Source: Xenorhabdus miraniensis (GTDB lineage: Bacteria > Pseudomonadota > Gammaproteobacteria > Enterobacterales > Enterobacteriaceae). Taken from it: 50,658 nt of DNA. The notes under the pieces were generated by a model. It was not told the origin of the DNA and did no database searches. It saw nothing but the letters and a program-made list of their open reading frames with translations. This document shows, one piece after another, positions 47,003 to 50,658 of this stretch; the first letter of the stretch is position 1; the number at the start of each line of letters is the position of its first letter. The position numbers were made by a program, and so were the translations under genes. Location: NCBI RefSeq assembly GCF_002632615.1, contig NZ_NITZ01000007.1:160913-211570 (forward strand). Direction: 5' to 3'.

Positions 47003-47230
47003 GGTGTATCTCCTTAAGTCTTACGAAATGGTCTATTCCTTTCATCTTTCAAGTTGCTTCTTTGTTAGCTGTGCGGCAATTTGAAATCTATAGGTATATT
47101 TCCTAATGAACCGATCAAAACTCAAATTGAGGGGATTTTACACAAGGTTGGGCATAAAGGCCGCATAAAAATATATGGATATTGTTGAGATACCTAACAC
47201 CGACAACGGCACCAGCGTTAGGTAAGCGGT

Positions 47231-48493
47231 TTATTCTAAGCCAAGGCCACGCCGGCCAATAGGGCTTAAGTCAGCGGCAGTGAAGCGACTTTTCCAGTTT
47301 ATTTCATAGTCTTCACGGGGGAAATCTGCCGGAGATGTGCCTTTCTCAAGTGATTCTGCAACGTTATGCGCATAAGCCAGATTTCTGTCACACAGAGGAG
47401 CAGAAGGGATATACATGACATTCCCCCAGCCTTGTTGATTTTCCACAGGAGCAACGGAATGGATGAGATCACAATGCCACCAAACAGAGTCACCGGCCTG
47501 TAATGATGGAATACTACATAGCCCACGGGCGAGATGAGGGTGCCATTTTTCGCTAGTTGGCAGTGCTTTGCCGGGAGCAACGCCACAGAGTTCATCTTCG
47601 GGCACATCATGGAGCAAGGGCCGTAACAACAAATAGGCTATCGCTTCTGGCACGGGTAAAACATGCAGAAGTCCCTGATTGAGCGCCATATCTGACAGCG
47701 CTGTCCACCCCTGAAAAGTGCGAAAAACTGAACATCGGGTGACGTTATCCAGTTCGTATTCATTCATATCTGGACGATGCGCGGCATCCCAGGGATCGTA
47801 TTCCGCAAATCGGTTATTGAAAATATGTCTGAATACTTTTTGATAAGTAGGATGTAGCCAACGCTCTAAAGCGCCGGAATCTGTATGAGCGCCAAGCCCT
47901 TTGGATGTCGTACCCGGTGGCCTGCGGCGAATACGGTCAGGATAGATCATGCTGACATCAGGTTCAAACCAACGCGTTCCGCCAGATTCAGATTTCCACA
48001 GGTGATTAAGAAAAGATTGTACCTTTGCAATTTCTTCACTTTGTCGGGCCTGCATCTGTGCCTGCGACCAGTAAATGGGATAAATTTCCGGGCGAGAGGC
48101 TTTCAGGTTGCTGAAATAATTATCGCCGGTGCCTTGATAAACACTATCGAAATGGTTTCCTTCAAGGTAATCAAGCATGGATTTATCCCATGCAAGCGCG
48201 GTATCACGGGGAAAATTTTGTCTGACAATCAAACACCCACGGCGTTTAATTTTTTGTATGGTTTCTGTCAGAACTCGGTTTTCGGCCAAATCACGCCAGT
48301 GGACTTCAGGCCAAGCACTACCTGTGGTTTTTTCATCTTCCCGCGCAGCAATGAGTTCTTTTTCTATTTTGTCACAGATTTGATTGAATAAATTTTCAAC
48401 ATCGCCTATTTGATTGCGCATGACCTGTTTCATCTGGCGGATTTTTTGGCGGTAATCATCTGGGAAGGTTGTAGAAGTAAAAGATATATTCAT
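47231..48493 (-). CDS. ybiU: YbiU-family DUF1479 protein, putative 2-oxoglutarate/Fe(II) dioxygenase
   Basis: A 420-aa homologue of E. coli YbiU (421 aa), probably a non-haem iron dioxygenase of unknown substrate. It carries the metal-binding HxD in GLGAHTDSGALERW and a distal His in SVWWHCDLIHSVAPV. Conserved blocks are IYPIYWSQAQMQARQSEE, DRIRRRPPGTTSKG, CSVFRTFQGWTALSDM and NVMYIPSAPLC. I place the start at ATG 48493, with GAGG six bases upstream, where MNISFTSTTFPDD aligns with E. coli. The frame stays open for 42 codons upstream, but that part is a ParE-like toxin remnant. A possible hairpin (ACCTAAC/GTTAGGT, 47192-47223) follows the gene. Confidence 0.9.
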   Translation of the reverse strand: MNISFTSTTFPDDYRQKIRQMKQVMRNQIGDVENLFNQICDKIEKELIAAREDEKTTGSAWPEVHWRDLAENRVLTETIQKIKRRGCLIVRQNFPRDTALAWDKSMLDYLEGNHFDSVYQGTGDNYFSNLKASRPEIYPIYWSQAQMQARQSEEIAKVQSFLNHLWKSESGGTRWFEPDVSMIYPDRIRRRPPGTTSKGLGAHTDSGALERWLHPTYQKVFRHIFNNRFAEYDPWDAAHRPDMNEYELDNVTRCSVFRTFQGWTALSDMALNQGLLHVLPVPEAIAYLLLRPLLHDVPEDELCGVAPGKALPTSEKWHPHLARGLCSIPSLQAGDSVWWHCDLIHSVAPVENQQGWGNVMYIPSAPLCDRNLAYAHNVAESLEKGTSPADFPREDYEINWKSRFTAADLSPIGRRGLGLE

Positions 48494-48619
48494 CGCATAC
48501 CTCATTTGTTCAGTATAGAGAGCATAAAGTGTGGGCATGGGTCTAGTGAGAACCGGATGAGAATAGCGCTTTATTGCACGAATATGCTCTCTGGCCTTCT
48601 TAGTAAACCGGACACTCAT
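48494..48619 (-). pseudogene. ParE/RelE-type toxin N-terminal remnant, in frame with ybiU
   Basis: From ATG 48619 the frame reads MSVRFTKKAREHIRAIKRYS, the typical first strand and helix of ParE/RelE toxins. It then diverges (HPVLTRPMPTLYALYTEQMR) and runs into ybiU without a stop. The start lies two bases after the stop of the antitoxin-like gene, as in a parDE-type operon. The rest of the toxin is missing. The 42 codons may still be translated as an N-terminal extension of YbiU, but the good ribosome site at ybiU argues against it. Confidence 0.55.
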
Positions 48620-48621
48620 CC

Positions 48622-48963
48622 CTAAGCCTTACCCTCAAGTTCACCAACCGTCAACGGTACAAATACATCATCAATACTATGCAATTCGCCACGATCAGCT
48701 TGTGCAATAGATTCAGCCAGAACGGCTTTTAAATTCTGTAAGTTGAGCTGTGCGAACTCTACATTATCACAGGCCAGCTTTAACTTAATGCCTTTCGTCT
48801 TTAGCGCGTCTATCTGAGAGAGTTTATTGATATCCGCAGGCGGTCTGCCTGTTCGTTCTCCGCGCTGTTTTTTAGCTGCGATCCTTTCGGTCTGTCTTTC
48901 CCGAATTAATGCACGTTCAAACTGGTTAAATGCAGACATCATATGCAGTTGTAGCTCTTGCAT
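48622..48963 (-). pseudogene. Chimera of serine-recombinase fragment and ParD-like antitoxin
   Basis: A 113-aa frame in two unrelated parts. Residues 1-43 (LQLHMMSAFNQFERALIRER, then ERIAAKKQRGERTGRPPA) match the end of the catalytic domain and linker of resolvases and DNA invertases. The serine active site and the DNA-binding domain are missing. The C-terminal part (LQNLKAVLAESIAQADRGEL, then HSIDDVF) looks like the dimerising tail of a ParD/RelB-type antitoxin. It stops two bases before the toxin-like remnant. It looks like debris from a transposon-borne or plasmid-borne TA-recombinase region rather than a working protein. Confidence 0.5.
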
Positions 48964-49170
48964 GGGGGCTCTCGCCAGCCTGTTTTGGGGAATTTAATAT
49001 ACTTGGCTCAGTGGAAGCGAAGCTGTAAAATGCAGTGCCGTACCCCGACAGGGAAACTTGAGCCAGTTCCCAATATTTCAGGAAATCTAAAGAAAAAATG
49101 GCTGAATCCGATAAGATATAAGGCAAAATATTAATAAATAATCATGCCATATAATTTTATGGGGTGTTAA

Positions 49171-49983
49171 ATGAGTAGAAGATTATCAGATGAGTTTATG
49201 GATGGGGAGTTAGTTTTTGATAATGGAACATTAAAACCTTTTACTCATATGAAAGAGTATAGAAAAAAACAATTTTCTGAGCTTGAAAGTAAGCTAAATG
49301 AAAATGAAGAACATCATGCTCTAATAACGCTAGAGGAAGCAGCTGGTTTTTTAAAATCTTACTTATGTAAAGATGGCGAACATAAGGCATGGAAAGATAA
49401 GGTATTTGCATGTACTGATCCAGCATCTTCTTTTTTTGGGAATATGCTTGAATCTATTGGGTTGGTTAAAGTAATTAATGAGTTCAAAAGTCTTGGTGTT
49501 AAAGCTAGAGAGTATAAAGTCAAAGGTGTTACTTATATAAAAATAACAGGTAAAGAAAGCGTTAGAAAATTTATTACAGGTTCAGATTATCGTATTGACA
49601 ATCCTAAAATATTAAAAATAGGAATTGGTTCAAAAGGTATCGTAAATGGTATATTAGGGGGAATTAAACATAGTATATATTTCTCCCTTGCTTATAGAGC
49701 CATTGAATGGATTATGAAGGATGAATATGCCCTTGCTGATTTTTTAGGTAATGTTACAGTTGATGTGGCTAAATTAGCTATTACTATCTTGGCAACTTTA
49801 GTTATTGGAAAGGTTGTAACTGCTCCTCTTTTGGCTATAGGGGCAAGCATAGTTGGTATTAGTGTTGGGCTTTTCGTGCTTGGTCTAGCTATTGCTGCGA
49901 TTTTGTATGCTTTAGATAATGATTATGGAATAACTAACAAAGTTGTAGAAAATTTAAGAAAAAAGAAAATATTGATAGGTTAA
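49171..49983 (+). CDS. Putative pore-forming or membrane-active toxin
   Basis: A 270-aa protein without a signal peptide. Residues 1-160 are hydrophilic and mostly helical. Residues ~165-185 are semi-hydrophobic, and ~195-255 form a long hydrophobic hairpin (VAKLAITILATLVIGKVVTA, then PLLAIGASIVGISVGLFVLG), followed by ALDNDYGIT and a basic tail. A soluble N-terminal part with a C-terminal hydrophobic hairpin is the layout of colicin-like pore formers and some T6SS membrane effectors. GGGGTG lies five bases before ATG 49171. A small polytopic membrane protein gene follows 56 bases later, as an immunity gene would. The DNA is very AT-rich. Function is inferred from topology and context; I know no family name. 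Confidence 0.55.
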   Translation: MSRRLSDEFMDGELVFDNGTLKPFTHMKEYRKKQFSELESKLNENEEHHALITLEEAAGFLKSYLCKDGEHKAWKDKVFACTDPASSFFGNMLESIGLVKVINEFKSLGVKAREYKVKGVTYIKITGKESVRKFITGSDYRIDNPKILKIGIGSKGIVNGILGGIKHSIYFSLAYRAIEWIMKDEYALADFLGNVTVDVAKLAITILATLVIGKVVTAPLLAIGASIVGISVGLFVLGLAIAAILYALDNDYGITNKVVENLRKKKILIG

Positions 49984-50039
49984 AAGATAATTTAATCAAA
50001 GGTTTTAGTATGGGTCAAATTTAATAATAAGGCTTACAT

Positions 50040-50477
50040 ATGTCAAATGTTATGAATGGTAAAGGTTTGCTAGATGTTCCTTTTTGGAAAAAGATATTTT
50101 ATGTATTAATATCTTTTCTTTGTTTGTTAGTTTTGTCATTTGTTGTTTTTGATTCCTGGCGAGATCTTTTTTCGTTAATTTATTTGGATGAGAAAGTATA
50201 TTTCTCATGGAGGGTTTTTCTTTTTTGCTTTGGTTTTCCTATAGCTTTTCATATGTTTTTTTCTGTTATTTTGATTTGTTTTATAAGTAAGCCCAAGTCA
50301 TTTATTAATCGTTTTTTCAAAATTTTCACAAGAATGTTCTTTGTCGTCTTTGTCTTAAGTTTTCCAATTTCTTTATATACTGATTATAAATTGAAGTCAT
50401 TTGGGTATTTAACATGTAGTAAAAAATCTTGGGTTGCACCAAATGAATATGTTAGAAATATAAAATTATGTCGCTAA
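50040..50477 (+). CDS. Polytopic membrane protein, DUF1240-like, possible immunity protein
   Basis: A 145-aa protein with three to four transmembrane helices (about 18-38, 58-80, 100-118) and a C-terminal tail with two Cys (YLTCSKKSW and a terminal IKLCR). The tail pattern CSKKSWVAPNEYVRNIKLC resembles DUF1240 proteins as remembered, small membrane proteins in Yersinia, Proteus and Photorhabdus relatives. It has AAGG about eight bases before ATG 50040 and follows the putative pore-former in the same direction. Multi-pass immunity proteins typically protect against colicin-type pore formers in the inner membrane, so immunity is a reasonable hypothesis. It is AT-rich like its neighbour and ends 13 bases before an IS element. 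Confidence 0.6.
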   Translation: MSNVMNGKGLLDVPFWKKIFYVLISFLCLLVLSFVVFDSWRDLFSLIYLDEKVYFSWRVFLFCFGFPIAFHMFFSVILICFISKPKSFINRFFKIFTRMFFVVFVLSFPISLYTDYKLKSFGYLTCSKKSWVAPNEYVRNIKLCR

Positions 50478-50489
50478 GCATATATTAAA

Positions 50490-50658
50490 GGGAACCTCTA
50501 AAAACTCTCAATACAAAAAATAAGATCAATTTTGCACTCACCAATAAATGACCTTATTGTGTATGACTTTTTCTTGTTTTTTTAGGAAAAAAATAAACTC
50601 ATCGCTTTTTCATCGCATACCGGAATTAAAAGGCATGAATGCCGGATTTTCCAAAATA
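50490..50658 (-). mobile_element. IS5-family element, right end (cut by window edge)
   Basis: The terminal sequence GGGAACCTCTAAAAACT begins at 50490. On the minus strand the transposase C-terminus reads YFGKSGIHAF and stops at 50626-50628. This is identical at protein level to the end of the remnant at 27953-28600, and the non-coding right ends are also alignable (ACAATAAGGTCA, AAAATTGA). The rest lies beyond the window. It is probably the source type of the truncated copy. Confidence 0.85.

Noticed and set aside
47192..47223. Strong ybiU terminator
   Set aside because: Only a 7-bp outer stem with a long loop and no T run on the minus strand, so it is mentioned only as a possible hairpin.
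48926..49126. Minus-strand 66-codon frame
   Set aside because: It overlaps the recombinase fragment in another frame and has no recognisable motif or ribosome site.

Overview
This looks like a chromosomal segment of an enteric gamma-proteobacterium, most likely Xenorhabdus or Photorhabdus (Morganellaceae). The proteins align closely with remembered E. coli K-12 counterparts. The backbone keeps the E. coli order: rrn operon end, metA, aceBAK, iclR, lysC, pgi, ubiCA, plsB, dgkA, lexA, zur, dusA, qorA, dnaB, alr, tyrB, uvrA, ssb. The genus is inferred from AT-rich accessory DNA, orphan Hcp cassettes, many gene remnants and IS fragments; no database search was possible.

Layout. 1-310: the 3' end of 23S rRNA, 5S rRNA and the rrn terminator. 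460-6519: metA behind a MetJ operator, then the glyoxylate operon aceBAK behind two IclR-box-like sites. 6520-9077: an accessory insertion holding a degenerate hcp tail, a probable effector/immunity pair and a badly deleted edd pseudogene. 9078-18290: iclR, a hicB remnant where E. coli has metH, lysC, pgi, ubiC-ubiA, plsB and dgkA. 18364-23785: lexA with two SOS boxes, zur, a three-gene accessory cassette (DUF1266-like membrane protein, 72-aa protein, NucS-like nuclease), then dusA. 23808-28600: qorA and a second accessory insertion with an IS3 remnant, an intact hcp, a paralogous effector/immunity pair and an IS5-family remnant. 28836-32871: dnaB, alr, tyrB. 33100-35221: a 17-bp tandem repeat and a two-gene RNA-repair operon (RNA ligase plus HD-polynucleotide kinase). 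35316-39907: a DsbB-like protein with a 52-aa DUF5993-like partner, then uvrA and ssb around a shared SOS box. 39976-42496: a group II intron lying between ssb and what looks like the ssb terminator. 42611-50658: a mosaic with a frameshifted gene, a type-2 OMP decarboxylase, a FabY-like ketosynthase, glk, ybiU, a scrambled toxin-antitoxin/recombinase remnant, a putative pore-forming toxin with a membrane partner, and the end of an IS5-family element.

How the genes work together. The core genes cover methionine and lysine entry steps, the glyoxylate shunt and its control, ubiquinone and phospholipid synthesis, the SOS response, replication and repair. The accessory DNA is dominated by conflict and repair functions. 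These are two diverged copies of an Hcp-linked effector/immunity module, a possible pore-former/immunity pair, TA remnants, a candidate nuclease cassette and an RNA end-healing and sealing operon. The most promising less-described systems are the duplicated Hcp-convergent module, the zur-dusA nuclease cassette and the RNA-repair operon with its upstream repeat.
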